From Clostridiales bacterium DTU074 (GTDB lineage Bacteria; Bacillota; Clostridia; Caldicoprobacterales; Caldicoprobacteraceae): a stretch of 37,109 bases of DNA. The DNA is taken from positions 1-37,109 of the forward strand of contig LFSE01000121.1 in assembly GCA_001513075.1 (NCBI GenBank). The letters run 5' to 3'. Positions 16,050 through 25,094 of the stretch are shown piece after piece. The notes below the pieces were generated by a model. The model was not told the origin of the DNA. It did not search any database and saw only the letters and a program-made list of their open reading frames with translations. The translations under genes and the position numbers were made by a program. Within the stretch, counting starts at the first letter, position 1; every line of letters starts with the position of its first letter.

Positions 16050-16076
16050 GCGAATATGTTAGGATAGGCTTATCAG

Positions 16077-16111
16077 ACACTGGGTAGCCAATTGCAACAC
16101 TGGGCAGCTAA
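16077..16111 (+). repeat. Two 15-bp imperfect direct repeats
   Basis: ACACTGGGTAGCCAA (16077-16091) and ACACTGGGCAGCTAA (16097-16111), 20 bp apart, differing at two positions. They sit between the PAP2 stop and the terminator. No function can be assigned. Confidence 0.6.
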
Positions 16112-16119
16112 CTTCAAAA

Positions 16120-16143
16120 AAAAAGGGCTTTTCAGCCCTTTTT
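16120..16143. terminator. Bidirectional terminator
   Basis: AAAAAGGGCT, 4-base loop, AGCCCTTTTT: a 10-bp stem with A/T runs on both sides. It serves the PAP2 gene (plus) and the aldolase end of the dehydrogenase operon (minus), whose TAA overlaps the stem. Confidence 0.9.
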
Positions 16144-17197
16144 ATTCTTGTTTGCTCACCATTTGTTTTCTGTATTTTTCGGCATCCCAGTTTTTAATCC
16201 TATCTATGTCCCGGCTGCTCATGGTGCTGAGCTTTAGTCCATTTCGTTCCACCTGATCGATGACATAAAGATATGCAGTCAAAGTTTCCTCAATGGTTTT
16301 TGCCTCGTTATATCCGGTCCTGTAAATAACCTGACCGGTACCAGTGTCTATGTTGATCTTGTTGCTTATCTCGTTTATAGCGATCTGATCGCTGTCCAAA
16401 TAGACTATCTGATCGGGATAGAGAACCTTTTCCTTAAAATCCAAATCTGCTGATTTTTTGCGAATGTAATTCCGTGTAAACTCGGTTTTTCCCTCAAATT
16501 CCGAATCCCCGCGCATCTCCAGCTTTATCTCGGGATATGGTTCGGAAATATTGAAATATTCCTTTATCATGTTGTTTACCCTGGCATGGAGTTCAATACA
16601 TTCCTCAGCATCATCAGCGGTAACGACCAAGCCATGGTTCTGCATGAATATAACCTGCGGGAAAACTCCATGCTCTTTTGTATATTCATCTATCTTCTGC
16701 TTTATTCTATAAGTCAGATAAAAGCCTGGCATTGTATAGGGCAACCATATTCGGGGGATCCCAGACGGTTCCATAACCCTGTCCATCATTTCATTTCCAT
16801 TCACCGCACAGCACAGAATATTGGCGTACACCGGATGGGTATGAATTACAAACTTCTTCAAAATGGAGTGGAAACCAACCTCAACGGAAGGCCGTAATTC
16901 CTTGTATCCCTCCAAATGCAGGGTATTCTGTTTTATCAGTTCAGCCCCTTCTTTTTCAAATGTCACATCATCTTTTTCTTCCGTTGCATCAAAGTATTCT
17001 ATAACGTGCCTGTAATTAACAACCGCAAAGCCATCCTCTGCCGTCACCTGATCCAGCCTGAACCCCGAAGCTTTTATGAGCATCAGTTCCCGATCAATCT
17101 TTACTGAAGTATTGCCGCCTCCGCCCTGAACGATATCGGGATGCGACCCGACAGCCTTAGATATTCTCTCCAAACCTTTTAAGGCTATATCCATCAT
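16142..17197 (-). CDS. Class II (zinc) aldolase/adducin family protein with C-terminal extension
   Basis: 351 residues; the usual domain is about 215-250. The N-terminal part is a class II aldolase fold: GGGGNTSVK (25-33, phosphate loop), E106 as possible catalytic acid, and zinc ligands H119, H121 (IHTHP) and H188 (NHG). These enzymes split sugar-1-phosphates or similar ketoses into DHAP and an aldehyde. Roughly 130 extra C-terminal residues resemble the extended family members found in sugar loci. I prefer ATG 17197 behind GAAGGGA. An in-frame ATG at 17236 overlaps the E1 stop (TAATG) and could be used by coupling. It is the last gene of the E2-E3-E1 operon, so its product is probably consumed by that complex, or vice versa. 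Substrate not identifiable. Confidence 0.85.
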   Translation of the reverse strand: MMDIALKGLERISKAVGSHPDIVQGGGGNTSVKIDRELMLIKASGFRLDQVTAEDGFAVVNYRHVIEYFDATEEKDDVTFEKEGAELIKQNTLHLEGYKELRPSVEVGFHSILKKFVIHTHPVYANILCCAVNGNEMMDRVMEPSGIPRIWLPYTMPGFYLTYRIKQKIDEYTKEHGVFPQVIFMQNHGLVVTADDAEECIELHARVNNMIKEYFNISEPYPEIKLEMRGDSEFEGKTEFTRNYIRKKSADLDFKEKVLYPDQIVYLDSDQIAINEISNKINIDTGTGQVIYRTGYNEAKTIEETLTAYLYVIDQVERNGLKLSTMSSRDIDRIKNWDAEKYRKQMVSKQE

Positions 17198-17235
17198 ATT
17201 ATCCCTTCTTTCACTATGAATGGCACCAGCACACA

Positions 17236-19707
17236 TTAAATTCCGAGCTTCTTTAGGCGCAACAGCTCATTTGATGTGAAATTGTTCTTCACAACATGTC
17301 CTCTTAACGGCACAATTTTCTCGTGAATGGCATCAATGATCCAATCCGCTTGAGGGAAGAAAAACTCCTCCAGTTCATGAGCGGGAGTAATCCAATTTCT
17401 GGCACCAACCACAACGGGCGGTGCATCCAGATAATCAAATGCAAGTTCGCCTATGGTCTGGGCAAAGTCCTTAAGGTGAGAGCTTCTCTCACATGCATCT
17501 CCTGTAACGATAATCCTTCCCGTTTTCTTGACCGACTCCAGAACCTTTTCATAGTTAAAAGGCACAATACTCCTGGCATCGATAATTTCTGCGGACATAC
17601 CGTATTTCTCTTCCAATATTTTAGCCGCATCCAGGACCCTGTATAGCGTGGCTCCCACCGTCAAAATGGTAATATCCTTTCCTTCCTTCTTTATATCCGG
17701 TTCACCTATTGGAACTTCATAATATCCTTCCGGCACTCCCTCCGGATGGAAGAGCTCTCCCACATCGTAAATCCTCTGACTTTCAAAGAAAAGCACAGGA
17801 TCGGTACCCATTAAAGCCGCATTCATAAGCCCTTTAGCGTCGTAAGGAGTGGCAGGGAACACCACCTTCAGCCCAGGTATGTGAGCCGCCAGAGACGTCC
17901 AATCCTGGGAATGCTGAGCACCGTATTTGGAACCTATTGATATTCTCAGAACCACCGGCATCTTCAAAACTCCTGCGCTCATTGCCTGCCACTTGGCCAG
18001 CTGGTTAAATATCTCATCGCCGGCTCTTCCCATAAAATCAGCGTACATAAGCTCAGCAATCACCCTGCCGCCCGACATGGCATATCCTACAGCCGAAGCA
18101 ACAATGGCAGCTTCAGAGATGGGGGCATTGAAGAAGCGATGATAAGGCAGGGATTCTGTCAATCCTCTGTACACCGCAAAAGCTCCGCCCCAATCCCGAT
18201 TGTCTTCACCATAGGCAATCAAGGTAGGATCTACATAAAATTTGTCCAATACAGCTTCAAATATGGCATCGCGCAGCTGAAATACCCTTGCCTTGGATAC
18301 CGGCTTTCCATCCTGAATCCCAACCCGGATCTTCCTTTTAATCTGCTGTACCCTGGGATTATCCTCCTTGGGAATTAACACTTTGCATTCCCCGTCCTCC
18401 ATCTTCTCAATCCTTTGGTTGGAAAACATCAGATCTCCTATGGCATTGGGATTGGCATACAAATTCATTCTCGGCGATACATTTTCATCAACCGCAAGCT
18501 TGTATATATCAAGAATCATATTTTTGGTTTGCTCAAGTATTGCATCCAGCTCATCCTCAGTCGCTATTTGGGCATCTACAAGCTGCTTCCTGTATGCTAT
18601 CAGGGAATCCTGCTCAACCCAGGCATCGACTTCCTCCTTGGTCCTGTAGCTGGAAGCATCCGAAGGCGAGTGTCCGGAGAACCTGTATGTCAGCACATCC
18701 AACAGGACCGGCCCCTTATTTTCCAACAGTATTTGCTTCTTCCTCTTTATAGCATCGATAACGGCCAGAGGATTAAAACCATCCACCCGTTCGGCATGCA
18801 TCTGTTCCGGATTGATACCCGCTCCAACTCTAGCCAGTATCTGGAATCCCATTGTTTCACCGCTTGTCTGACCGCCCATACCGTACTGGTTGTTAAAGAA
18901 GTTAAATATTATGGGAAGTCCGCCTTTGTATCCTTCCTCCCACAGATATTTGAACTGATCCATGGCCGCCATATTCATTGCTTCCCATACCGGACCGCAA
19001 CCCATGGAGCCGTCCCCAATGTTGGCTATTACTATACCCTTACGCTGGTTGACCTTCTTAAACAGGGCAGCTCCCATGGCAATTCCGGCTGAACCTCCGA
19101 CAATGGCATTATTGGGATAAATCCCAAAGGGTGTAAAAAACGCATGCATTGATCCACCAAGGCCTTTGTTAAAGCCCGTCTCTTTTCCAAATATTTCAGC
19201 CAAAGCTCCATAAAGCAGGAAATCCATTGCCAGCTGCTTTACATCCTCACGCTTTGTCCTTTTTCCTTCCACTACCTTGAGAATTCTGCCCTCAAAGAAA
19301 TTCTCCATAATATCCAGCAATTCGCTATGCGACATCTTTTGTATAGCAGAGAGCCCTTTGGCTATTATCTCTCCGTGACTCCTGTGGGAACCAAATATAT
19401 AGTCATCCTTATCCAGATGATATGCCTGCCCTACCGCCGATGCCTCCTGACCTATCGACAAATGTGCCGGCCCGGGATAGTTGTATTTGATGCCGTTGTA
19501 TTCGCCGGTAGTCTTTACAAGCAACAGCATGTTTTCAAATTCTCTAATTATTGCCATATCCCGATAAATTCTGACAAAATCATCTTTTGAGAAGTTTGCC
19601 TTTTCTTCGTCAATGGTCTTATTATACTGATTTATGGGTATATCTTTAAACTTTACCCAACCGCTTTTTCTAACCACGTTTGGGTCGACAAAAATCTGTT
19701 TAGGCAT
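17236..19707 (-). CDS. Fused alpha/beta E1 component of a 2-oxoacid (or acetoin-type) dehydrogenase complex
   Basis: 823 residues joining both E1 subunits. The alpha part (about 40-440) carries the thiamine-diphosphate motif starting GDGSMG (D232) and ending NN-QYGMGG. The beta part (about 490-823) starts [18 protein letters not shown] and includes GEDN and the PISEAAI and QHSQDW segments. E1 decarboxylates or cleaves the keto substrate on ThDP and passes the acyl unit to the E2 lipoyl arm. Separate alpha and beta chains are usual in Firmicutes, so the fusion is notable. The start has AAAGGGG 7 bases upstream. Third gene in the operon after E2 and E3, overlapping the possible aldolase start. 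The substrate could be pyruvate, a branched 2-oxoacid, acetoin or a sugar-derived ketone. Confidence 0.92.
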   Translation of the reverse strand: MPKQIFVDPNVVRKSGWVKFKDIPINQYNKTIDEEKANFSKDDFVRIYRDMAIIREFENMLLLVKTTGEYNGIKYNYPGPAHLSIGQEASAVGQAYHLDKDDYIFGSHRSHGEIIAKGLSAIQKMSHSELLDIMENFFEGRILKVVEGKRTKREDVKQLAMDFLLYGALAEIFGKETGFNKGLGGSMHAFFTPFGIYPNNAIVGGSAGIAMGAALFKKVNQRKGIVIANIGDGSMGCGPVWEAMNMAAMDQFKYLWEEGYKGGLPIIFNFFNNQYGMGGQTSGETMGFQILARVGAGINPEQMHAERVDGFNPLAVIDAIKRKKQILLENKGPVLLDVLTYRFSGHSPSDASSYRTKEEVDAWVEQDSLIAYRKQLVDAQIATEDELDAILEQTKNMILDIYKLAVDENVSPRMNLYANPNAIGDLMFSNQRIEKMEDGECKVLIPKEDNPRVQQIKRKIRVGIQDGKPVSKARVFQLRDAIFEAVLDKFYVDPTLIAYGEDNRDWGGAFAVYRGLTESLPYHRFFNAPISEAAIVASAVGYAMSGGRVIAELMYADFMGRAGDEIFNQLAKWQAMSAGVLKMPVVLRISIGSKYGAQHSQDWTSLAAHIPGLKVVFPATPYDAKGLMNAALMGTDPVLFFESQRIYDVGELFHPEGVPEGYYEVPIGEPDIKKEGKDITILTVGATLYRVLDAAKILEEKYGMSAEIIDARSIVPFNYEKVLESVKKTGRIIVTGDACERSSHLKDFAQTIGELAFDYLDAPPVVVGARNWITPAHELEEFFFPQADWIIDAIHEKIVPLRGHVVKNNFTSNELLRLKKLGI

Positions 19708-19739
19708 CCTTTTTCCCCTTTCTAATTAATTTATCTTCT

Positions 19740-21110
19740 TCAATCATCAAAGTGGAAAATGCTTTCCCTTATAATCTCCGACACAGTTGGATGGGGGAAT
19801 ACCAATTCCTTTATATCCCTGACGCGTAGCTCGGTCTCAATCATAATGCCTGCCCCGTATATGATCTCGGATGAATAACTCCCGATCATATGTACGCCAA
19901 TCAAATTCCTGTATTTTTTATTGATGAGCAGCTTGCATATGCCGTCCCCATCCTCGTTTTCAGCGACATACCTTCCGCTGTATCTCATGGAAAGCTTAGC
20001 CACCTCAAAATCTATGCCCTTCTCCCTGGCAGTTTCCTCAGTCTCTCCCACGCAGGCCACCTCGGGATTGGTATATATCACCGACGGGATGGCATTATAG
20101 CGAACGATATCGCGCCTGCCCAGCATATTGTTTACGCAAACCTCAGCTTCCCTGTATGCAGTATGGGCCAGCATGGACCTTCCGTTTACATCTCCGGCAG
20201 CATACACTTCGGGAATATTTGTCTTTCCCCGCTCGTCGGTTTTGATAGCACCATTCTCAATCTCCACATCTATGCTCTCCAGGCCGATATCCCGTATCGC
20301 CGGCCGTCGGCCGACGCTCATCAAAACCTTATCAGCTTTGATTTCCTCCATTTTGCCTGCAGACTCATAAACAACCGTGCCATTTTGTATTTCAACTACC
20401 CTGGAATTGAGTTTAAAGTCTACACCTTTCTTCTGGTAATTCTTAAGCAGAATCTGGGAGATTTCTCTATCGGTATTGCCAGCTATATGATCCAGCATTT
20501 CAATAACGGTAACCTTTGCACCAGCCGAATTAAAGTATGAGGCCATCTCGAGGCCTATTATACCTCCTCCCACCACCACCAGGGATTGAGGAATATTGGG
20601 TATATCAAGTATTTCCCGATTGGTAAGCACATACCCTGCCTCCATACCTTCCTTGGCCCCTGGTATAGGAGGAATAATCGGTTCTGAGCCGGTGGCAATT
20701 AACAATCTCTTGCCCGTGAAGGTCTCGTCGTTTACCTTAATGGCATATCCATCGCTGCTTCTGCCGGTTATTCGGGCATGTCCTTCAACAACATTTACAT
20801 TGCTGCCCTTCAGCTGCGCCCTGACTCCTGACACCAGCACCCTGACCACCTTATTTTTCCGGCTGATCACAGCGCTATGGTCCAGCTCAACGTTCTGGGC
20901 TTTTACGCCGTATTTTTCACCGTATTTGGCATAATCAAATATCTTTGCCGAATTCAGAAGAGCCTTTGAGGGTATGCACCCTTCGTTCAGACATACACCA
21001 CCCAAGGACCTCTTCTCAACAAGCAGCGTCTTTAACCCTGCCTGTCCGGCCCTGGCGGCTCCGATATACCCTGCCGGACCGCCGCCTATTACAATCAGAT
21101 CATAATTCAT
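19740..21110 (-). CDS. Dihydrolipoamide dehydrogenase (E3)
   Basis: 456-residue FAD/NAD-dependent flavoprotein that reoxidises the lipoyl group. The N-terminal FAD motif is VIGGGPAGYIGA, the redox disulphide is C40/C45 in GGVCLNEGC, the NAD motif is VVGGGIIGLE, and the C-terminal active-site segment is FPHPTVSEII. ATG 21110 follows AGAGG by 8 bases; an in-frame GTG at 21119 overlaps that site. It lies between E2 (20 bp upstream) and fused E1 (32 bp downstream), so all three components of one complex are co-transcribed. Confidence 0.95.
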   Translation of the reverse strand: MNYDLIVIGGGPAGYIGAARAGQAGLKTLLVEKRSLGGVCLNEGCIPSKALLNSAKIFDYAKYGEKYGVKAQNVELDHSAVISRKNKVVRVLVSGVRAQLKGSNVNVVEGHARITGRSSDGYAIKVNDETFTGKRLLIATGSEPIIPPIPGAKEGMEAGYVLTNREILDIPNIPQSLVVVGGGIIGLEMASYFNSAGAKVTVIEMLDHIAGNTDREISQILLKNYQKKGVDFKLNSRVVEIQNGTVVYESAGKMEEIKADKVLMSVGRRPAIRDIGLESIDVEIENGAIKTDERGKTNIPEVYAAGDVNGRSMLAHTAYREAEVCVNNMLGRRDIVRYNAIPSVIYTNPEVACVGETEETAREKGIDFEVAKLSMRYSGRYVAENEDGDGICKLLINKKYRNLIGVHMIGSYSSEIIYGAGIMIETELRVRDIKELVFPHPTVSEIIRESIFHFDD

Positions 21111-21130
21111 CTTCTTCACCTCTCGCTACG

Positions 21131-22504
21131 CTATTTGGCCAGAAAAATGCTGAAATTCTCAAGGTTGGTTTTCAGTTCCTGTAGGAACCTGGCAGCAGGA
21201 GCCCCGTCAACAGCTCTGTGGTCAAATGTCAGGGACAATCCCATGGCGGGATATGTCACCAGCTTATCCCCCTCCTGCCTGACGCGCTGTACGATTGTAT
21301 TCACGCCCAATATTCCGGTCTGAGGAGGATTGAGTATCGGCGTGAAGTATTCAACTCCCAGCGTTCCCAAATTGGTAACCGTAAATGTTCCTCCTTTTAA
21401 GTAATCGGGATTTATGCTACCCTTCCTGCAGGATTCAATCAGTTTTTTGGCCTCGTTTGATATCTCGCTAAGGGATCGGGTATCGGCAGAATAAATGGTT
21501 GGAACCATGAGTCCTCTTTCGGTATCAACCGCTACACCTAAATTCACATGCTTAAAGAGAAGCATCCTGTCATCCAGAAAATGAGCATTCAGTTCTCTAT
21601 GATTAAGAAGCGTTCTTGACACTGCATACAATATGATATCGTTGAGGGTTATATCCCCAAGCCCCAGACGCGTTCCCTGCTCCTTTATTTTGCGTCTGAA
21701 TGCAAGTATTTCAGTAGCATCAAAGGAGGTATGCAGGGTTAGCTGGGCCGAATTGACCAATGATTGGTGCATTGCCTTCGCAATAACTTTCCTTATATTT
21801 GAAAGCTTAATCTCTTCATAATCGGCCTCCGCTGGTTCAGCCTCGGCAGTCTCATATTCTGCCAACTCATGGCGTATACCGGCAGTCTTTGCATATTCCA
21901 CATCAACAGTAGTAATTCTTCCTCCTATGCCCGTACCCACAAGCTGATCCGCTTCATCCAGTTTAAGGTATTCTGCCATGGCCGAAGGTGTTGCGACAGC
22001 CCGGCTGTCCATTAATCGCCTTATATCCCTTTCGATGATCCTGCCTTCCGGCCCCGTAGGAGTAGCCATTCTATAGTCCACTCCCGCTTTGGCTGCCAGA
22101 TTGCGCGCCCTGGGACTGATCTTTAATTCCTGGCCGGGAATCGGACCGGCAGCTTCAACTATATCGGTTTCCTCTCCTATCTCTTCTTCCTTATGCTCTT
22201 CTGCCATGCTTCTCTCGGCATCGGACTTTTCTTCAACCTGAGGCCCAAAGTCGGAAATATCCTCTCCCTCCTGCCCAATAACACAAACAGTGGAAAGGAC
22301 CGGTACATCATCTCCCTCATCATAATAGATCGCCAATAAAGTGCCTTCTACCTTTGCCTCTTCATCAAAGGCAGCTTTGTCGGTTTCATATGAAAATAAA
22401 ATATCGCCGATGTTTACCGTATCGCCCTTCTTCTTATGCCACTTTGTTATAATACAACTCTCCACAGTCTGGCCCTGTTTGGGCATAATTACCGGTACCG
22501 CCAT
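21131..22504 (-). CDS. Dihydrolipoamide acyltransferase (E2) with apparent tandem E3/E1-binding domains
   Basis: 457-residue core of the complex. An N-terminal lipoyl domain (about 1-78) has K43 in ETDKA. After an acidic linker comes a peripheral-subunit-binding domain (KISPRARNLAAKAGVDYRMA ... GRIIERDI, about 130-165). A second, degenerate copy follows (ATPSAMAEYLKL ... GTGIGGRITTVDVE, about 172-208). The C-terminal catalytic domain ends with DHRAVDG, catalytic His429. ATG 22504 has AGGAG 8 bases upstream; an in-frame GTG at 22513 overlaps this site. First gene of the operon, behind a promoter with a leader of about 140 nt. Confidence 0.93.
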   Translation of the reverse strand: MAVPVIMPKQGQTVESCIITKWHKKKGDTVNIGDILFSYETDKAAFDEEAKVEGTLLAIYYDEGDDVPVLSTVCVIGQEGEDISDFGPQVEEKSDAERSMAEEHKEEEIGEETDIVEAAGPIPGQELKISPRARNLAAKAGVDYRMATPTGPEGRIIERDIRRLMDSRAVATPSAMAEYLKLDEADQLVGTGIGGRITTVDVEYAKTAGIRHELAEYETAEAEPAEADYEEIKLSNIRKVIAKAMHQSLVNSAQLTLHTSFDATEILAFRRKIKEQGTRLGLGDITLNDIILYAVSRTLLNHRELNAHFLDDRMLLFKHVNLGVAVDTERGLMVPTIYSADTRSLSEISNEAKKLIESCRKGSINPDYLKGGTFTVTNLGTLGVEYFTPILNPPQTGILGVNTIVQRVRQEGDKLVTYPAMGLSLTFDHRAVDGAPAARFLQELKTNLENFSIFLAK

Positions 22505-22654
22505 CTCTACCACTCCTATTACAGTTTAGTATTTATAATGCATCATGATAGCATTTAATATAGATCTAACACAGATTTGTTAATTTTAATGTTATTTTTG
22601 TTAATATTCAATGCAAATTAATCACTTCTTTTCACATTTGTTGTCGCTATTATC

Positions 22655-22683
22655 ATTCTAGCAAATGAATATATCCTTGTCAA
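22655..22683 (-). promoter_or_regulatory. Sigma-A promoter of the E2-E3-E1-aldolase operon
   Basis: Minus strand TTGACA (22683-22678), 17-bp spacer, TAGAAT (22660-22655), leader about 144 nt. A second candidate (TTGAAT-17-TAAAAT) lies downstream, near 22580-22610. In that stretch TTTGTTAAT occurs twice on the plus strand, a possible regulator site. The whole 22505-22822 divergent gap is AT-rich and holds no gene. Confidence 0.7.
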
Positions 22684-22738
22684 CAAGATAAAGCACATTA
22701 AATCGCCGTTAAAAGCCACCTAACAATGGTCAATTCGG

Positions 22739-22767
22739 TTGATAAAAAAAAATATAAATTGTATAAT
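22739..22767 (+). promoter_or_regulatory. Sigma-A promoter of the sorbitol-6-phosphate dehydrogenase gene
   Basis: TTGATA (22739-22744), 17-bp spacer, TATAAT (22762-22767). The leader is about 50 nt. GGGT/ACCC flanking the start codon could form a small hairpin that includes part of the AAAGGGG ribosome-binding site. Confidence 0.8.
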
Positions 22768-22822
22768 ATTATTAAAATGTTGCAAACTAAATGTTAATTT
22801 TTCGGAAAGGGGTTGATGACCC

Positions 22823-23608
22823 ATGCCGTGTGGATGCCAACGGCTTAAAGATCAAGTTGCTATCGTAACGGGGGCTGGCCAGGGGTTGGGGGAAGCCTTG
22901 GCAAAGCGATTAAATGATGAAGGTGCCAAAGTTGTCATAGCCGATATCAACATTGAAGCTGCTCAAAAGGTTGCCGCCGGTCTTAATGATGCATTAGCCG
23001 TAAAATTGGATGTAACCAATTATGAGCAATGCGAGGAAATGGTCAGATTAACGCTGGAGAAATACGGAAAAATCGATCTTCTGGTCTGCAATGCCGGCAT
23101 TCTCATTGCCAAAGGCATTGACGAATTTTCAGCAGCCGAATGGAAGAAAGTTATAGACGTAAATCTTATAGGCTACTTTAATTGTGCCAAGGCGGTCGTT
23201 CCTGTTATGAAAAAACAGGGAAAGGGCAACATAATTCAGATCAACAGCAAATCGGGCAAAAAAGGCTCTTACAAAAACTCGGCCTATGCCTCCAGCAAAT
23301 TCGGCGGCATAGGATTAACCCAAAGCCTGGCCCTGGAGCTGGCTCAAGACAACATAAGGGTTAATGCCATATGCCCGGGTAACCTTTTGGATTCCCCGTT
23401 ATGGGTAAACAGCCTATATGAACAGTATGCCCGTAATCAGGGACTTACCAAAGAAGAGGTAAGACTAAAATACCTGAACCAGGTTCCTTTGGGGAGGGGC
23501 TGCACATACGAAGATGTGGCCAATGTTATGGTATTTCTGGCCTCCGATGAATCAAGCTATATGACTGGCCAAGCCATTAACGTAACGGGAGGACAGGAGA
23601 TGCGATAA
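22823..23608 (+). CDS. srlD: Sorbitol-6-phosphate 2-dehydrogenase-like short-chain dehydrogenase
   Basis: 261-residue NAD-dependent SDR. The cofactor motif is TGAGQGLG (16-23), the catalytic residues are N114, S142 or S144, Y155 and K159 (YASSK), and the end is TGQAINVTGGQ. The stretch IIQINSKSGKKGS, FGGIGLTQSLALELA and VPLGRGCTYEDV match SrlD/GutD of sorbitol-phosphotransferase operons closely, which oxidise D-sorbitol-6-phosphate to fructose-6-phosphate. No sorbitol PTS is in the window, so the physiological substrate may be another phosphorylated or free polyol. It is divergent from the dehydrogenase-complex operon and convergent with the sorbose-phosphate-reductase-like gene. The N-terminus PCGCQR is slightly unusual. 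Confidence 0.9.
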   Translation: MPCGCQRLKDQVAIVTGAGQGLGEALAKRLNDEGAKVVIADINIEAAQKVAAGLNDALAVKLDVTNYEQCEEMVRLTLEKYGKIDLLVCNAGILIAKGIDEFSAAEWKKVIDVNLIGYFNCAKAVVPVMKKQGKGNIIQINSKSGKKGSYKNSAYASSKFGGIGLTQSLALELAQDNIRVNAICPGNLLDSPLWVNSLYEQYARNQGLTKEEVRLKYLNQVPLGRGCTYEDVANVMVFLASDESSYMTGQAINVTGGQEMR

Positions 23609-23640
23609 AAAAACATGGCCGGATATATCCGGCCATGTTT
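23607..23640. terminator. Bidirectional terminator between convergent genes
   Basis: A perfect 30-bp palindrome (23611-23640; arms contain ACATGGCCGGAT) with an A-run at 23607-23613. It ends the SDR gene on the plus strand (short T-run) and, more strongly, the dehydrogenase gene at 23650 on the minus strand. Confidence 0.92.
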
Positions 23641-23649
23641 TACTTTCTG

Positions 23650-24915
23650 TCATCTTATGGGTTTGGCATTAGCCAGTAAATACTTTTCGGCCTCTTCACA
23701 CCACAGTCCGTTATTACCCTCAACGATTTCAGCCAGTTTGGCAAACATGGGATCGGTTTTACCCTTTTCCTTAAATTCGGTAATCGGTGTGAGCTCCAAT
23801 TGGATGTTGGTATATATGAGTTTCTTACCGCCGGGAATATTGGGCAAATTCAGTGTTGTATCCACCACGCTGTCAAGGCCGCCGATGTGAGTAATCATGG
23901 AAGCAGGGTTAACCCTACCCTCTGCCATCATTTGAAGGGCTTCCTTCATGTCATCCGTATTGCCGCCGCTGGTACCCACAAGGTGGGTAGATGCATAATG
24001 AACATTGTAGAAATTGACCTGGGCCGAAAAGTCAGGATTCGTCGGACCGGCAAAGAAGTTGAGGCAACCGTCTCTTCCTAATATCCTGTCCCCTATTTCA
24101 ACCACCGATTTAACAGGTGCAAATACAAACACATCATCGTAACCCTTGCCTTCGGTCAGGGACAGAAGATATCCTTCTATATCATCCATTCCGGCAGTGT
24201 TGATGTATTTGAGCGTAACCCCATTTCGTCGAGCCTCTTCTTCCGTTATTATCTCGCTGGCACGTTGCAGTCTGGCCTGATCAATATCGGTCACCACCAG
24301 CAATCTCGGCTTCCTATCTGCATGGATTGCATAGTCTATGGCTCCCAGCCCCATGGGCCCGGCTCCGGCCAGTATAGCCATGTTGCCACCGTCTACTATA
24401 CCCATTTCATGCTGGTAGCTGCCGGGCTTGGTGTGATAGCTGGCGTGAAAAGCCCCGACAATGCATGACATGGGTTCAGCAAGCGACCCATAGAAAAATG
24501 CATCGCCATTATACTCCAGCAGACAGTCCATCTCCATAACTTCATTTGGAATAATAATATGGGTAGCATCGCCTCCGATATAACGATAGGAATACCCGGG
24601 GGCATCCAGCCTTCCCTTATAGTTGAGTGCAGGCTGTACCGAAAATTTCTGTCCCGGTTTGAATTTATGCTTCCACTTTTCTCCAACCTCAAGTATAATA
24701 CCACAGAACTCGTGCCCTATGATTACCGGATTCACATCTATATCATCAGGAACCCGCTTGTGATCTTTCCCCTGGATAGCGGCCTTATATGATGACATAC
24801 ATATACTGTCGGATATAACCTGGGCCAGAATCTCATCTTCCTTTATTGGGGGCAGTTCGAACTCTTCCAGCCGCAAATCATTTTTGCCGTATAGCCGCAC
24901 AGCCTTTGTTTTCAT
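23650..24915 (-). CDS. Zinc-dependent dehydrogenase resembling L-sorbose-1-phosphate reductase (SorE)
   Basis: 421-residue medium-chain dehydrogenase/reductase. Catalytic zinc ligands are probably C39, H68 and E69 (GHEFCG), the Rossmann motif is LAGAGPMGLGA, and long insertions make it larger than typical alcohol dehydrogenases (about 350). That length and the MSSYKAAIQGKDHKRVP segment resemble SorE, which reduces L-sorbose-1-phosphate to sorbitol-6-phosphate. ATG 24915 follows AAGGAGG; in-frame TTG at 24924 overlaps it. DeoR lies 180 bp upstream on the same strand with a possible cre site between. SorE plus SrlD would link a 1-phosphoketose to fructose-6-phosphate. Confidence 0.86.
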   Translation of the reverse strand: MKTKAVRLYGKNDLRLEEFELPPIKEDEILAQVISDSICMSSYKAAIQGKDHKRVPDDIDVNPVIIGHEFCGIILEVGEKWKHKFKPGQKFSVQPALNYKGRLDAPGYSYRYIGGDATHIIIPNEVMEMDCLLEYNGDAFFYGSLAEPMSCIVGAFHASYHTKPGSYQHEMGIVDGGNMAILAGAGPMGLGAIDYAIHADRKPRLLVVTDIDQARLQRASEIITEEEARRNGVTLKYINTAGMDDIEGYLLSLTEGKGYDDVFVFAPVKSVVEIGDRILGRDGCLNFFAGPTNPDFSAQVNFYNVHYASTHLVGTSGGNTDDMKEALQMMAEGRVNPASMITHIGGLDSVVDTTLNLPNIPGGKKLIYTNIQLELTPITEFKEKGKTDPMFAKLAEIVEGNNGLWCEEAEKYLLANAKPIR

Positions 24916-25022
24916 TACTCCCAACCTCCTTCATGCATATCTTATATTTTCAGTTCCGGCAGATTGTTGATGTCCATTTTCTCCATCCCTGCCTGTTTGG
25001 TTCCGCCAACATAACGTGGCGC

Positions 25023-25036
25023 TTAAAACGCTTTCA
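25023..25036 (-). promoter_or_regulatory. Candidate cre (CcpA) site
   Basis: TGAAAGCGTTTTAA on the minus strand fits TGWAANCGNTNWCA with one mismatch. It lies between DeoR and the SorE-like gene and could mediate carbon catabolite repression. Confidence 0.5.
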
Positions 25037-25094
25037 TAAGCTGGTATACAGTTCAAAACCTCTGCCGGACAACGGTTTTATGGTTGTTTTATTC

